In this document: piece by piece, positions 16,387 through 24,263 of the stretch
Position numbering within the stretch: the stretch's first letter is position 1
Layout: each line of letters opens with the position of its first letter
Notes under the pieces: model-generated
The model's input: only the letters and a program-made list of their open reading frames with translations
Told to the model about the DNA's origin: nothing
Database searches by the model: none
Program-made: the position numbers and the translations under genes
DNA from: Streptomyces caatingaensis
Lineage (GTDB): Bacteria > Actinomycetota > Actinomycetes > Streptomycetales > Streptomycetaceae
Length of the DNA: 64,000 nucleotides
Direction: 5' to 3'
NCBI RefSeq assembly: GCF_001187435.1
Contig: NZ_LFXA01000014.1
Coordinates: 62,001-126,000, forward strand

Positions 16387-16803
16387 CTACGGCAGCGGCT
16401 GTTCGTAGCAGTCGTAATTGTGCTGCGAGACGATCAGCCCGTCCCGGATGACGAGGAAGACGCCGATGCGGGCCCGCAGCCGGTGCCCCGCGGGCAGGCC
16501 GCCGAGCGGCACCGCCAGGGTGCCGCGCCAGCGCAGCTCCAGGGCCGCCCGGCCGTCCGCCGCGACCGCGTCGAGCACCTCGAAGTCCTGCTCGGCGAGC
16601 ACCCGTCGGCCGCGTTCCGCGGCCTCCAGGATGGCGGCGAGGTCCCGCACGGCCCCCTCCGGCACGAGGGCGTTGGGGAACTCCCGCTGCACCACGTCCG
16701 GATGGAAGAAGCGGGCGAGGTCCGCACCCGTCGCGCCCCGGGCGACCGCCCGGTGGTATCGGACGGCGAGGTCGACGTTCGGATGACGCTGGATCCCCGG
16801 CAT
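16387..16803 (-). CDS. SnoaL-like / NTF2-fold protein
   Basis: A 138-residue protein with the cone-shaped NTF2-like pattern. The N-terminal helix pair (NVDLAVRYHRAVARGATGADLARFFHPDV) leads into beta-sheet segments ending with a characteristic strand (GVFLVIRDGLIVSQHNYDCYE). These small folds act as isomerases, hydrolases or accessory proteins; the reaction cannot be told here. ATG at 16803 is chosen although a GTG at 16839 is in frame; neither has a strong binding site. It is flanked by unrelated genes on the same strand. Confidence 0.75.
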   Translation of the reverse strand: MPGIQRHPNVDLAVRYHRAVARGATGADLARFFHPDVVQREFPNALVPEGAVRDLAAILEAAERGRRVLAEQDFEVLDAVAADGRAALELRWRGTLAVPLGGLPAGHRLRARIGVFLVIRDGLIVSQHNYDCYEQPLP

Positions 16804-16861
16804 GGCGCCCAGGGTAGCGGCCTCCCAACCCCCGGGCACCGGGCTCGCGTTGCCGCCGCGG

Positions 16862-17272
16862 TCAGGTGAGGGCGAAGACGTCGACGGCCTCGCCGAGCGG
16901 CCGGTACCGCCCGGGATCCGTGGTGAACACCGTCCACCCGGACGGCACGGCGACCGCCGCGGTGTGGGCGAGCGCGAGGTTGTCCAGCCCGTAGCGGCGC
17001 ATCATCGCCCCGGCCGCCGCGACGGCCGGCAGGTCCAGCGGACGGATGAGGACCGACGGGCCGCAGCGGGCCAGGAGCAGCTCCAGCGCCGTACGCGCCA
17101 GGCCGGGTTTCTCGCGCTCGACCAGGACCAGCTCGCTCTGCGGCACGTTCACCGAGACGGCGTGCCAGCTCCACCGGTCCGTGAGGACCTCGTGCTCGAT
17201 CCGGTACCCGGTGGCGAGGTCCGTGAGGAACCCGGCGTCCAGGACGACGCCCGTCACCGCCTCCACGGTCAC
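16862..17272 (-). CDS. PIN-domain toxin (VapC-like)
   Basis: A 136-residue protein with features of a PIN ribonuclease: an acidic residue after the first strand (VVLDAGF), a mid-domain Glu (VPQSELVLVE), Asp in the helix region (YGLDNLALAH) and the final TTDPGRY with the conserved Thr-Asp pair. Its GTG overlaps the stop of the upstream small gene (GTGA), the usual antitoxin-toxin arrangement. It is expected to cleave RNA when freed from its partner. The family match is moderate because the segments between the motifs are divergent. Confidence 0.72.
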   Translation of the reverse strand: MTVEAVTGVVLDAGFLTDLATGYRIEHEVLTDRWSWHAVSVNVPQSELVLVEREKPGLARTALELLLARCGPSVLIRPLDLPAVAAAGAMMRRYGLDNLALAHTAAVAVPSGWTVFTTDPGRYRPLGEAVDVFALT

Positions 17273-17580
17273 GCGGCGCTGCTCCGCCGGGTGGCGATGT
17301 ACTGGTCGAGGGAGAGGCGGGTGCGCCGGCCGGTGGTGTCGTCGGCCCACTGCCGGGCCAGCGCGATCTCCTCGTCGCCCAGGCCGAATTCGCGCCGCAG
17401 CCGCTCGTCGCTCTCGCGGTGCCGGCGGTCCCGGTCGATCTGTCCGGCCAGCGTCCGGGCCACGAAGGCCGACACGGACTCGATGACGTTCGCGTCCTTC
17501 ATCCCCCGCAGCTGCTCCGCGAGCTCACGGGGGACGGTGATGCTGATCCGCTCGTAGTCGGGGGTCTTCTCGTCGGCCAT
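17269..17580 (-). CDS. Antitoxin (ribbon-helix-helix-like, VapB-type)
   Basis: A 103-residue protein starting MADEKTPDYERISITVPREL. The ISITVP strand followed by a helix is typical of ribbon-helix-helix DNA-binding domains. The charged C-terminal half probably wraps the toxin. The ATG at 17580 has no Shine-Dalgarno sequence, but a TAATAT -10 element ends 7 nt before it, so a leaderless mRNA is likely. A 15-bp palindrome upstream (17605-17619) is a likely autoregulatory operator. An in-frame ATG at 17631 is an alternative start, but it would place the promoter inside the gene. Confidence 0.72.
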   Translation of the reverse strand: MADEKTPDYERISITVPRELAEQLRGMKDANVIESVSAFVARTLAGQIDRDRRHRESDERLRREFGLGDEEIALARQWADDTTGRRTRLSLDQYIATRRSSAA

Positions 17581-17587
17581 GGTCGAA

Positions 17588-17619
17588 ATATTACGGGAGA
17601 GACGCCTGGTAATACCGGG
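17588..17619 (-). promoter_or_regulatory. Leaderless promoter and palindromic operator of the toxin-antitoxin operon
   Basis: On the minus strand TAATAT (17593-17588) is followed by 7 nt and then the ATG of the antitoxin, which fits transcription starting at the start codon. The palindrome CCTGGTAATACCGGG (17605-17619, one mismatch between arms) lies between the expected -35 and -10, where a bound antitoxin would block polymerase. Confidence 0.6.
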
Positions 17620-17766
17620 CTCCGCCGCCATTGCTCCGCGATTGAACGACGGATGGGCGGAATGCGACGGCGGGATGACCGAACGCGTCCGTCCGGCGAC
17701 GGGACGAGTCGTCCGTGACGGGGTGAGCCGTTCGGGGGACGCCGGTGATCACCTAGGGTGGTCGGC

Positions 17767-18660
17767 ATGGCTTCCACCGAGAACGACGCCGTGAAGGACG
17801 CCGTGGCTTCCACCGAGGACGCCGCGGCCCCCGAGGAGTTCGTCGTCCGGGTGCTCGACTGGGCGCGCGCCTGGCCCGACATCCGGGCCGTCCTGCGCAC
17901 CGGCTCGCGCGCCCGCCGCGACGGCACGGTGGACGCCGCCTCCGACCACGACATCGAGCTCTACACCACCGACCCGGACGCCTACGCCGCCTCGGACGAG
18001 TGGGTCGCCGCCATCGGACCGGTGCTCGTCTCCGTCGGTCTGGAAGGCCCCTGGGAGAACCCGGCGCGGCTCGTGCTCTTCGAGGACGGGCCGAAGGCCG
18101 ACTTCCAAGTGGTCCCCGTGGCCCGCCTCGCGGAGATGGCCGCCGACGGCCTGGACGACCTGCACGAGCGCGGCTACGAGGTGCTCCTCGACCGCGACGG
18201 GGCCGCCGCCCGGCTCCCCGCCGCCACCGGCGCCCCCCGGGCCGCCCTTCCCGACGCGGACGAATTCCACGACCTGTGCGCGGAGTTCTGGTTCGAGGTC
18301 GCCCACCTGCCGTGGTGCCTCGCCCGCGGCGAGCTCTGGGTGGCCGCCTCGCGCGACCGGACGGCGAAGGAACTGCTGGAATCCATGATCGAGTGGCACG
18401 CCCTGACGCGCCGCGGCGCCGGCCACGACGTCTGGTACGGCGGTACGCGCATGCACCGTTGGGCGGCCCCCGGCGTGTGGGAGCGCCTTCCGGAGACCTT
18501 CGGCGAGTTCACCGCGGACGGCCTCCTCCGCGGTGCGCGCGCCACCGCCGACCTCTTCGCCGAGCTGGCCGCGGAGGTGGCCGCCGCCCACGGCCTCCCG
18601 TACCCCGGGAACGCCGAACGCGCCATCCGCCCGCGGCTGGACGCACTGCCCCGCCTGTAG
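17767..18660 (+). CDS. AadK-like aminoglycoside 6-adenylyltransferase family protein
   Basis: A 297-residue nucleotidyltransferase. The active-site strand reads LRTGSRARRDGTVDAASDHDIELYTTD, with the GS motif and two metal-binding Asp residues, and a third acidic position is in GPKADFQVVPV. The C-terminal helical domain (LCAEFWFEVAHLPWCLARGELW, then MIEWHALTRRG) matches ANT(6)/AadK proteins, which adenylylate streptomycin-type antibiotics. Chromosomal Streptomyces relatives are common and often not tested for resistance. ATG at 17767 is preferred to the GTG at 17758 because AGGGTGG lies ahead of it. Monocistronic. Confidence 0.82.
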   Translation: MASTENDAVKDAVASTEDAAAPEEFVVRVLDWARAWPDIRAVLRTGSRARRDGTVDAASDHDIELYTTDPDAYAASDEWVAAIGPVLVSVGLEGPWENPARLVLFEDGPKADFQVVPVARLAEMAADGLDDLHERGYEVLLDRDGAAARLPAATGAPRAALPDADEFHDLCAEFWFEVAHLPWCLARGELWVAASRDRTAKELLESMIEWHALTRRGAGHDVWYGGTRMHRWAAPGVWERLPETFGEFTADGLLRGARATADLFAELAAEVAAAHGLPYPGNAERAIRPRLDALPRL

Positions 18661-18672
18661 CCGGCCGGTCGT

Positions 18673-18960
18673 CTAGACCCGGACGCTGTGCCCGGAGGTG
18701 GCGGCGAAGGTCCCGCCCGCGGGAACGGCCCGGGCCGGGCCCGTGCAGTCCGCCGAGTTGTGCACGAACACGACGCCGCGGGTCCGGTTCTGCACCGAGA
18801 GGGGCGCGTCGAGGTTGCGGTAGCAGCCGGACGGATTGGTGAACGTCCGTCCGTTGAGGACGAGTTCGCCGGACGCGGCGGACGCGGATCCGGGCACGGC
18901 GAGGGACACGACCACCGCGGTGACGAGCGTACCGAGGACTTGCGGGACCAGGCGTCGCAT
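18673..18960 (-). CDS. Small secreted protein (95 aa)
   Basis: The protein has a clear Sec signal peptide: MRRLVPQ, a hydrophobic core, then an AxA cleavage site (GSASA|ASG) near residue 28. The mature part is about 67 residues with two Cys (SGCYRNLD and SADCTGPA) that could form a disulphide, in an all-beta looking chain. GGAAGGA precedes the ATG at good spacing. I do not recognise a named family; it resembles short beta-rich secreted proteins of Streptomyces. Confidence 0.78.
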   Translation of the reverse strand: MRRLVPQVLGTLVTAVVVSLAVPGSASAASGELVLNGRTFTNPSGCYRNLDAPLSVQNRTRGVVFVHNSADCTGPARAVPAGGTFAATSGHSVRV

Positions 18961-19160
18961 GGACGTCCTTCCGTCTCGGGGAGGCGAGGACCCCGGACAC
19001 CTGCCCCGGCGCCGGCCGCCCCATGCGACGGCCACCCGGACGAAGGACCCCGCACCCGGGGACGACCGCCCACGGGGCAATGACCTTGCTCACTCCGGAC
19101 GTTGATTTCCCGTGCGACGGACACCCGGAAAATCCGGGCGGGTTACGTCCATTCCGCACC

Positions 19161-19184
19161 GTTGTCGACAATGCAATCGACAAC
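19161..19184. promoter_or_regulatory. Perfect inverted repeat upstream of the cation exporter
   Basis: GTTGTCGA (19161-19168) and TCGACAAC (19177-19184) are perfect inverted arms around CAATGCAA. The left arm is itself part of the palindrome TTGTCGACAA. It lies about 120 bp before the exporter gene in a locally AT-richer stretch and could be a metal-sensor operator. It does not match the usual Streptomyces Zur box. Confidence 0.5.
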
Positions 19185-19304
19185 CGTATTCACGGCGAGC
19201 GCTCTGCGGCCGCTATCGATAACCGTCTCCATTGCAGCCTTTGCGGAATCCGCTCCCGATGCGCTTCACTTCCCCGTATTCGTTCGCGACTCGATGGGGT
19301 GTTC

Positions 19305-20381
19305 ATGAACAAGGGGCGGGGAAACGCCGCGGAAAAGCATGCGCACGCTCACCACGACCATGACCACGACCGTGCCCACGGCCACAGCCACGCGCACGGC
19401 CATGGGCACGGCCACGCCCACAGTCACGGCGTGGCGCCCGACGCCGACCGCCGCTGGCTGTCGATCGCCCTCGGGCTGATCGTCGTCTACATGGCCGTGG
19501 AGGTCGTCATCGGGCTGGCCGCGGGCTCCCTCGCGCTGCTGTCCGACGCGGCCCACATGCTCTCCGACGCCGCGTCCATCGTGCTGGCGCTGGTCGCGAT
19601 GCGGCTCGCCGCCCGGCCCGCCCGCGGCACCTACACCTTCGGGCTCAAGCGCGCGGAGATACTCTCGGCCCTGGCCAACGGCCTGACGCTGCTGCTCGTG
19701 TCCGTCTGGCTCGCCTACGAGGCGGTCAGCAGGCTCGTCAGCCCGCCCGAGGTCGACGGGCCGCTGATGTTCTACACGGCCCTGTCCGGCGTGGTGGTCA
19801 ACGTCGCCGCGGCCTGGTGCATGTCGAAGGCCAACCGTTCCTCGCTCAACGTCGAGGGCGCCTTCCAGCACATCCTCACCGACCTGTACGCCTTCATCGC
19901 CACCACGGCGGCGGGCGCCGTCGTCATGTTCACCGGCTTCGCCCGCGCCGACGCCGTCGCCACCCTCATCGTCGTCGCGCTGATGCTCCGCTCCGGCACC
20001 ACCCTCGTCCGGGCGGCCGGCCGCATCTTCCTGGAGGCCGCACCGGCCGGCGCCGACCCGGACGCGATCGGTGCCCGGCTCGCCGCCCACGAGGGCGTGG
20101 TCGAGATCCACGACCTGCACGTCTGGGAGATCACCTCGGGCGACGTCGTCCTCTCCGCGCACGTCATCGTCGCGGTCGGCGGCGACTGCCACGGCGTCCG
20201 CCGCGCCCTCCAGACCACCCTCCGCGAGGAGTACGGCATCACCCACGCGACCCTCCAGGTCGACCACGCCCCCGCACCCCTGGTGGGAGCCGGCTCGGTG
20301 ACCGGCGGGCCCGAGGCCCCGCACTGCGAGGACGCGCACGGCACGGTCCACGTCGGGAGCACCCTCCCCGGTAAGGGCTGA
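19305..20381 (+). CDS. Cation diffusion facilitator (Zn-type exporter) with His-rich N-terminus
   Basis: A 358-residue inner-membrane antiporter. The first 45 residues are packed with His and Asp (for example HHDHDHDRAHGHSHAHGHG), a probable metal buffer. Six transmembrane segments follow, with the transport-site HxxxD pairs in helix 2 (DAAHMLSDAAS) and helix 5 (QHILTDLYAF), which favours zinc. The cytoplasmic C-terminal domain begins around GVVEIHDLHVWEIT. ATG at 19305 directly precedes MNKGRGN. It is monocistronic, and the inverted repeat at 19161-19184 suggests metal-responsive control. Confidence 0.9.
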   Translation: MNKGRGNAAEKHAHAHHDHDHDRAHGHSHAHGHGHGHAHSHGVAPDADRRWLSIALGLIVVYMAVEVVIGLAAGSLALLSDAAHMLSDAASIVLALVAMRLAARPARGTYTFGLKRAEILSALANGLTLLLVSVWLAYEAVSRLVSPPEVDGPLMFYTALSGVVVNVAAAWCMSKANRSSLNVEGAFQHILTDLYAFIATTAAGAVVMFTGFARADAVATLIVVALMLRSGTTLVRAAGRIFLEAAPAGADPDAIGARLAAHEGVVEIHDLHVWEITSGDVVLSAHVIVAVGGDCHGVRRALQTTLREEYGITHATLQVDHAPAPLVGAGSVTGGPEAPHCEDAHGTVHVGSTLPGKG

Positions 20382-20390
20382 TGGCCCACA

Positions 20391-20438
20391 CGGCCCGTCG
20401 CCCGCACGGCCCGTCGCCCGCCCGGCCCGTCGCCCGCC
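20391..20438. repeat. Three tandem copies of a 16-bp repeat
   Basis: CGGCCCGTCG recurs at 20391, 20407 and 20423 with a strict 16-bp period, each copy followed by CCCGCM. It directly follows the stop codon of the exporter gene. The last copy runs into a GCCCGCCCGGGCGGC palindrome that may help terminate transcription. Confidence 0.75.
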
Positions 20439-20519
20439 CGGGCGGCGGCCGCCCACCGGGGGCACAGCCGGTCAGCGGCCGGGGGTCGGTCGATGGCCTG
20501 CCGTACAGCCGTACAGTCC

Positions 20520-20666
20520 TCAGACCGCCTTGTCGGTGCCCACCGTGGTGGCGGCGTGGTCGGGGCTGCGGGCATAGCCGTCGCCCCCGCGGAACTGGGC
20601 GGTGCAGCCGCCGGTCAGCGCCAGCACTTCGTCGCAGTCACTCCGGCGAACCTTCCGCACGGCCAC
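20520..20666 (-). CDS. Possible small ORF (48 aa), unknown
   Basis: A frame with high G/C at third positions encodes VAVRKVRRSDCDEVLALTGG followed by a polar C-terminus ending GTDKAV. The start (GTG 20666) has no obvious ribosome binding site, so this may be a degraded gene end. It lies just downstream of the alpha/beta hydrolase gene on the same strand. No family recognised. Confidence 0.3.
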   Translation of the reverse strand: MAVRKVRRSDCDEVLALTGGCTAQFRGGDGYARSPDHAATTVGTDKAV

Positions 20667-20704
20667 ATGCCGGCCCGTACCCAGGCCTTCCCCCGGAGCA
20701 GTCC

Positions 20705-21568
20705 TCAGGCGATCAACTGGTCCAGGATTCCGGCCACTTCCACCGGCCGCAGCAGGAAGCCGGTGTGGCTGGTGTCCAGTGAGTGCACCTCGTAGGGGTT
20801 GTCGGGGGTCAACGCGTCCGCCTCGGCGATGAGACGGTCCTGCATCGCCACCGGAAGTGTGCGGTCCTCGGTGAGCCGTATGTAGGTGCGGGGGATCGTT
20901 CCCCAGGTGTCGGCCCGCCCGCGGGCGTCGGCCGTCATCACGGCAAGGGACTCGTCGGGCTGCAGGATGTTGAGGAACGCGCGGAACTGTTCGTCGGTGC
21001 CGTCCGCCATGATCGCTGCCTTGAGGGCCGTGAGCAGGGCGGGATCGGCCGTGCGGTAGTTGGCCCGTCCGACGCCGAGTGCGGCCGGGTCACCCACGTT
21101 CAACGCCGCCAGCGGGGCCAACAGGTTGCCGGCGAACTCGGGTTCCTGCATGTACTCGACCGGGCTGGACCGCTGTACGCACGACCAGGCGGAGATGTAC
21201 ACCAGCCTGTCCACCAGTTCGGGGACGGCGTTGCCCACCTGCGTGATGGTGGTCCCGCCGAGACTCGCGCCCACGAGTACCACAGGCCCGTACCGGGCCA
21301 CCCGGCGGACGACGTCGACCACCATGTCCACGTTGTCGCGCAAGGTGACCCCGGCCAGCGTCGAAGGCTCGTCCGCCCAGGCGTCGAGGTCCTGCGGGGC
21401 CTGGTAGGACGTCGGGTACTGGGCGTCGAACCCGTGGCCCGGCAGGTCGACGGCGAAGCTCCGGCGACCGAGCAACGCCAACTCCCGTTGGACGGGCGCC
21501 CACATGAAGGAACTGGTGCCGGACCCGTGCACAAGGACATAGGTAGGACCGGCAAGATGAGCATTCAT
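20705..21568 (-). CDS. Alpha/beta hydrolase
   Basis: A 287-residue hydrolase. The oxyanion strand reads VLVHGSGTSSFMW, the nucleophile elbow is VGASLGG (Ser), and the C-terminal catalytic His is in SLDTSHTGFLLRP. These features match esterase or salicylate-esterase-like alpha/beta hydrolases. The ATG at 21568 starts the first beta-strand directly. It lies 78 bp downstream of the broken NmrA-type gene on the same strand, so it may once have been in an operon with it. Substrate unknown. Confidence 0.85.
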   Translation of the reverse strand: MNAHLAGPTYVLVHGSGTSSFMWAPVQRELALLGRRSFAVDLPGHGFDAQYPTSYQAPQDLDAWADEPSTLAGVTLRDNVDMVVDVVRRVARYGPVVLVGASLGGTTITQVGNAVPELVDRLVYISAWSCVQRSSPVEYMQEPEFAGNLLAPLAALNVGDPAALGVGRANYRTADPALLTALKAAIMADGTDEQFRAFLNILQPDESLAVMTADARGRADTWGTIPRTYIRLTEDRTLPVAMQDRLIAEADALTPDNPYEVHSLDTSHTGFLLRPVEVAGILDQLIA

Positions 21569-21646
21569 GATCCGGATCGTAACGATCACACCGCGACCCG
21601 GCCTCCGGTTTTTCCGGGAGGATCGCCGGGGAGGACTCATCCGCTG

Positions 21647-22125
21647 CTAGGCCCTTGCTCCCGGGCGCGTGGCGGAGGCGGCCGCAACCGCCGCAGCCGG
21701 CGGGTCGCGGGCCGGGCGGCCGAGAAGGCCGGTGAGGTCGGGGGCGGTGCCGTCCAGGAAGCCGTGCCGGATGCCCGTGGCGATCGAGGCGAGCATGGGC
21801 GGCTGGAACGGCAGGAGCCCCGGCGTCTCGTCGAGAAGTCTGCGCCGGTACTCGGCCAGGTCGATGGCGCGATGGGGGACCCCGAGCCGGTCGGCCACCA
21901 GCCCCGCCGTGATCGGCGTGCCGACGAGGTCGTAGACGCGTCCGCCGTGTTCGGCCGGACTCGCCGCGACGATCGCCGCGGCATCGGCGAGATCCTCCCG
22001 CGCGACCGCCGCCAGGGCGCCCTCCCCGAACGCGGACTCCACACCACCTTCGCCCCACATCAGCAGGCCGCCGCCGAAGAGTTCGGCGTACAAGCCGTTG
22101 CGCAGGATCGTCCACGGCGCCGAGC
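21647..22125 (-). pseudogene. 3' half of an NmrA-type NAD(P)-binding SDR gene
   Basis: Translation from about 22125 leftwards reads APWTILRNGLYAELFGGG and continues through REDLADAAAIVAASPAEHGG and YDLVGTPITAGLVADRLGV. This is the C-terminal half of atypical SDR/NmrA-like oxidoreductases. The N-terminal Rossmann half (GATGxxG) is missing. It is cut at about 22125, exactly where the 3' half of an HxlR regulator begins on the other strand. No start codon with a binding site is present. Confidence 0.75.
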
Positions 22126-22390
22126 GGCCCGCGTCGGTTCCGTGAACTCCAGCGCGCCATCGACGGCATCTCCCAGCGCATGCTCACCCTCACCGTGCGC
22201 AGGCTCGAACGCGACGGCCTCGTGCTGCGCACCGTGTACCCGACCGTCCCGGCCCAGGCCGACTACCGCCTGACCGAGACCGGTGCCGGCCTGACCCACC
22301 TCGTCAAGGCACTCGCCGACTGGTCGCTTGCCCATCGCGCCGTCATCGCCGAGGCACGGCGCGCATACGACCAGACTCACCCAACAATGA
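22126..22390 (+). pseudogene. 3' half of an HxlR-family regulator gene
   Basis: The plus frame reads GPRRFRELQRAIDGISQRML, then RRLERDGLVLRTVYPTVPAQ and DYRLTETGAGL, which is the recognition-helix and wing portion of HxlR winged-helix regulators. The N-terminal third is missing, and the frame runs on without its usual stop into unrelated sequence after about 22390. It abuts the truncated SDR gene head-to-head, which points to one deletion that removed both 5' halves. Confidence 0.75.
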
Positions 22391-22525
22391 AATCCGCTGA
22401 CGAGCACGGCAGATCACCGCACATCGGCCACCTGGCGCGGACGCGCTGCCAACAGCGTCATGGCCCAAGGGCTGGAGCACAAATCCTGCTGCGCCCTCCC
22501 GATCGCCCCGGTAGCGTGCGCCGAC

Positions 22526-23047
22526 ATGACATCGGAACGCGAACGCCCTCCGCTCCAAGCGGACGAACGCACGGCACTCATCGGCTGGCTGGACCTCCAG
22601 CGGCAGATCCTGCGCTGGAAATGCGAGGGACTGGGCGACGAGGACGCGCACCGCCCGGTCATCCCGACCTCACCGGCCATGACAATGGCCGGTCTCATCT
22701 CCCACATGCGCTGGACGGAGCATCTGTGGATGGAGGTGCTGTTCCTCGGCACCGACGAGAAGCAGAACCCGTCGTTCGACGAGGACGAGGCGGACGAGGA
22801 CGCCGACTGGCACACCGACGGCCGATCCCTCGCCGAACTCCTCGCGGAGTACGAGGCCCAGTGCACCCGCAGCAACGAGATCGCCGCCGCAGCCTCCCTG
22901 GACGACGTCGGCCGCCACCCCGACTTGCGCTCCGGCAGCGCCAACCTCCGCTGGATGCTGATCCACCTCATCGAGGAGACGGCGCGGCATGCCGGGCACG
23001 CGGACATCGTCCGGGAACTCCTCGACGGCACGAAGGGCTATTACTGA
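22526..23047 (+). CDS. DinB-family (DUF664) protein
   Basis: A 173-residue helical-bundle protein. Key segments are LIGWLDLQRQILRWKCEGL, TMAGLISHMRWTEHLWMEVL with His and Trp-Thr-Glu-His, and the C-terminal LIHLIEETARHAGHADIVREL. The spaced His residues are those that bind metal in DinB/YfiT-like thiol-dependent enzymes (mycothiol S-transferase group). ATG at 22526 is picked because the family start follows directly; the ribosome binding site is weak. The gene is intact although it sits inside an eroded region. Confidence 0.85.
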   Translation: MTSERERPPLQADERTALIGWLDLQRQILRWKCEGLGDEDAHRPVIPTSPAMTMAGLISHMRWTEHLWMEVLFLGTDEKQNPSFDEDEADEDADWHTDGRSLAELLAEYEAQCTRSNEIAAAASLDDVGRHPDLRSGSANLRWMLIHLIEETARHAGHADIVRELLDGTKGYY

Positions 23048-23094
23048 GCACTCCAGTTGCAGTTCGCTATTGCCGCCGCTGATGCAGTGACCTG

Positions 23095-23365
23095 ACTGGG
23101 CGTCATGTGGCGGGGGTTCGTGACCGGCGGCGCGGCGTTTGTAGTGGCAGTGCCGGGCGGTGGCCGGATGGCGGTGCCGGTACCGGTCCGGGTAGCGGCG
23201 GACTTCGTACTGGTCCAGGCCGTATTCGTTCTTCCTGCTCTGGAAGCAACGACTCGGTGGCCCAGCGGCTGCCGGCGACCTCGACCAGTTTGCCGACACC
23301 GGTTCCGGTGGAGCGTGGGCCAGACAGTAAGCGATCTCGTCGGGATGACTGACGCTGCGGCGGGC
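23095..23365 (-). pseudogene. Frameshifted fragment of an IS701-family transposase
   Basis: On the minus strand one frame gives DEIAYCLAHAPPEP, a second gives LVEVAGSRWATES, and the first resumes with CFQSRKNEYGLDQYEVRRYP. Put together these match the C-terminal part of IS701-type DDE transposases, where a GSRWxxEECFQ segment is followed by LDQYEVRR. At least two indels separate the pieces and the rest of the element is missing, so it is an inactive remnant. Confidence 0.7.
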
Positions 23366-23412
23366 CACCACTCACGACGGCGGGCAGGAGTGCGTATCAG
23401 GAGCCGCTCGGA

Positions 23413-24138
23413 TCAATCCGTGACGGGCAGGCACTCGGCGAGCAGGGCGACGATGTCACGCCAGGCTCGCTGTGCGTGCCGTGGGTGGTGGCCGACGCCG
23501 GGAGGCGCGGTGTGGTCGACCGGTGGGTGGTGGAAGGCGTGAAGGGCTCCTCCGTAGACCGCGAGGCGCCAGTCGACGCCCGCGGCCTGCATCTCTGCGG
23601 TGAACGCCTCCCGTTGCGCGGGCGGCATGATCGGGTCTTCCGACCCGACTCCGGCCCATACCGGGCAGCGAATGCGTGCCGCCTCGCCCGGTCGGCCCGT
23701 GGTGAGTGCGTTGACCGTCCCGATCGCGCGCAGGTCGACGCCATCGCGACCGAGTTCCAGTGCGATGGCGCCCCCGGTGCCGTAGCCGATGGCGGCGGTC
23801 CGGTCGGGGTCGGCCCGTGGTTCGGCACGCAACACGTTGAGCGCGGCGTGACCGATTTCCCGCATGCGGTCGGGATCGGCGAGCAGCGGCATGCAACGGG
23901 CCAACATTTCCTCGGGGTCGTCCAAATAGCGTCCGCCGTGGAGGTCGAAGGCCAGCGCCACATACCCCAGTTCGGCCAGAGCCTCGGCCCGCCGGCGCTC
24001 GACGTCGCTGAGCCCCATCCCCTCGGGGCCGATCAGGACCGCGGGCCGGCGCTCGGCACCGGCCGGGAGCGCGAGGTGGCCGATCATCGTCAGGTTGTCG
24101 GCCGGATATTCGACCGTACGGGTTGTGACTGTCGTCAT
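23413..24138 (-). CDS. Dienelactone hydrolase family protein lacking the usual nucleophile
   Basis: A 241-residue alpha/beta hydrolase-fold protein. The order of elements fits dienelactone hydrolases: AVLIGPEGMGLSD, a nucleophile elbow, the Asp loop GVGSEDPIMPP and the His segment GALHAFHHPP. At the elbow it reads AIGYGTGGAIALEL, with Gly at residue 120 (codon 23779-23781) where family members have Cys or Ser. It may therefore be inactive or have a binding role. The start ATG has no Shine-Dalgarno; TACTGT 8 nt upstream could be the -10 of a leaderless transcript. Confidence 0.8.
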   Translation of the reverse strand: MTTVTTRTVEYPADNLTMIGHLALPAGAERRPAVLIGPEGMGLSDVERRRAEALAELGYVALAFDLHGGRYLDDPEEMLARCMPLLADPDRMREIGHAALNVLRAEPRADPDRTAAIGYGTGGAIALELGRDGVDLRAIGTVNALTTGRPGEAARIRCPVWAGVGSEDPIMPPAQREAFTAEMQAAGVDWRLAVYGGALHAFHHPPVDHTAPPGVGHHPRHAQRAWRDIVALLAECLPVTD

Positions 24139-24263
24139 GCGACTGGACAGTAACGACCGTTGCGCCCGCTCGGGGCGGTGTTCACCTACGGCAGACAGCA
24201 GTCCGTCCCGACTGCATCGGGCCCAGCCCAGACAAACCCAACCCCGCCTCCGGTAGATCTTGA

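Noticed and set aside
19080..19304. Zur box before the cation exporter
   Set aside because: No TGAAAATGATTTTCA-like sequence is present; the inverted repeat found is different in sequence.
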